Shown in pieces: positions 63,605 through 64,000 of a DNA stretch of 64,000 nucleotides. Position numbers and translations under genes: made by a program. Under the pieces are notes generated by a model, which saw only the letters and a list, made by a program, of their open reading frames with translations, had not been told where the DNA came from and made no database searches. Source of the DNA: Paraspadella gotoi. Its lineage: Eukaryota > Chaetognatha. Location: positions 21,279,987 to 21,343,986 of the forward strand of contig CM119266.1 of NCBI GenBank assembly GCA_051294375.1. The letters are read 5' to 3'. Position 1 is the first letter of the stretch, and every line of letters begins with the position of its first letter.

Positions 63605-63901
63605 GTTGGTGTGCAGATGTGCCCACCGGGTGTACTTTAGTCGACCCATCCTCAAATGCTAGGTGGTGCCCAACCACCAACCGAAAATTGAAAGTATTGG
63701 GGTATTTCAACAGAGGTGGGAAAGCAGTGAGATGCGCAAAAAGAGAACATACTTGCCGGCACTGGCCGTTCTATTCCATTCAATGTCATTTGCTTTACTT
63801 GATTTCTTGTGAATTTGCAAGTGGACTCGAGGATCCGTTGAGATGGGAGAAGGTGGTGAATACTCGTTCTTTGACCCCGATCTACTGGCGTAAACTGAAA
63901 G
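63605..63901 (+). other. Cysteine-rich exon candidate at the right edge
   Basis: Beyond the 27-bp array the composition becomes balanced. One plus-strand frame stays open from about 63600 to 63909 and includes VPTGCTLVDPSSNARWCPTT, AVRCAKREHTCRHWPFYSIQ and EDPLRWEKVVNTRSLTPIYW. Possible boundaries are GTGTGCAG| (63620) and |GTGTGT (63902). Several cysteines and tryptophans suggest a small extracellular or zinc-binding fold, but I do not recognise the family. The rest of any gene would lie beyond the window. Confidence 0.3.
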
Positions 63902-64000
63902 GTGTGTGATCTGATGTTTTTTTCTGTCTATCCTGTGTGTTTTATATTAGAATTATTGTGTCTTTCGTGTGCTAGTATGTTTGTCTTCATGTACCATTTG

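Overview
The window looks like a stretch of animal (metazoan) nuclear genome that is very poor in genes and rich in repeats. The evidence is one spliced, secreted EGF-EGF-kringle gene with GT-AG introns, abundant (GA)n/(CT)n, (AATC)n and ACG/CGT microsatellites, tRNA-derived SINE-like fragments, foldback elements, and scaffold gaps of arbitrary size (10, 25, 189, 262 and 283 N). The texture resembles marine invertebrate genomes such as molluscs, but nothing in the sequence fixes the phylum. There are no operons, no CRISPR array and no convincing prokaryotic gene.

Layout. 1-9060: low-complexity and AT-rich sequence with GA/CT tracts, two gaps and a CpG-rich block at about 6.9-7.8 kb that may be a promoter or first exon. 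9060-16100: more even base composition, with only weak exon candidates, three of which share one frame phase. 16100-27540: microsatellites, tandem arrays, two gaps, and inverted copies of dispersed repeats (19.4 with 24.4 kb; 20.7 with 26.9 kb; a foldback at 26.9-27.55 kb). 27538-29083, minus strand: the one confident gene, five coding exons and 183 aa, encoding signal peptide, two EGF domains and one kringle, with no protease domain. 29354-59529: two consecutive units with a period of about 15.16 kb. The right part of each (34919-44370 and 50078-59529) appears base-identical. The left part (29354-34918 and 44396-50077) is clearly diverged, with small indels and segment replacements. A third, truncated piece follows the gap at 59530. 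Each unit holds a foldback element with a SINE-like core, a CpG-rich pyrimidine block, GA/CT tracts, a 7 kb block without usable reading frames (possibly a decayed retroelement) and an 18-bp minisatellite. 59555-64000: CT/GA tracts, a CGT cluster, a gap, a roughly 27-bp degenerate minisatellite and a cysteine-rich exon candidate near the right edge.

The gene content is thus one small secreted protein of likely extracellular binding function. The most noteworthy structure is the half-identical, half-diverged 15 kb tandem unit. I think it more likely reflects assembly of two haplotypes or a mis-join than a biological system, though a recent tandem duplication is possible. I did not find a convincing undescribed system.
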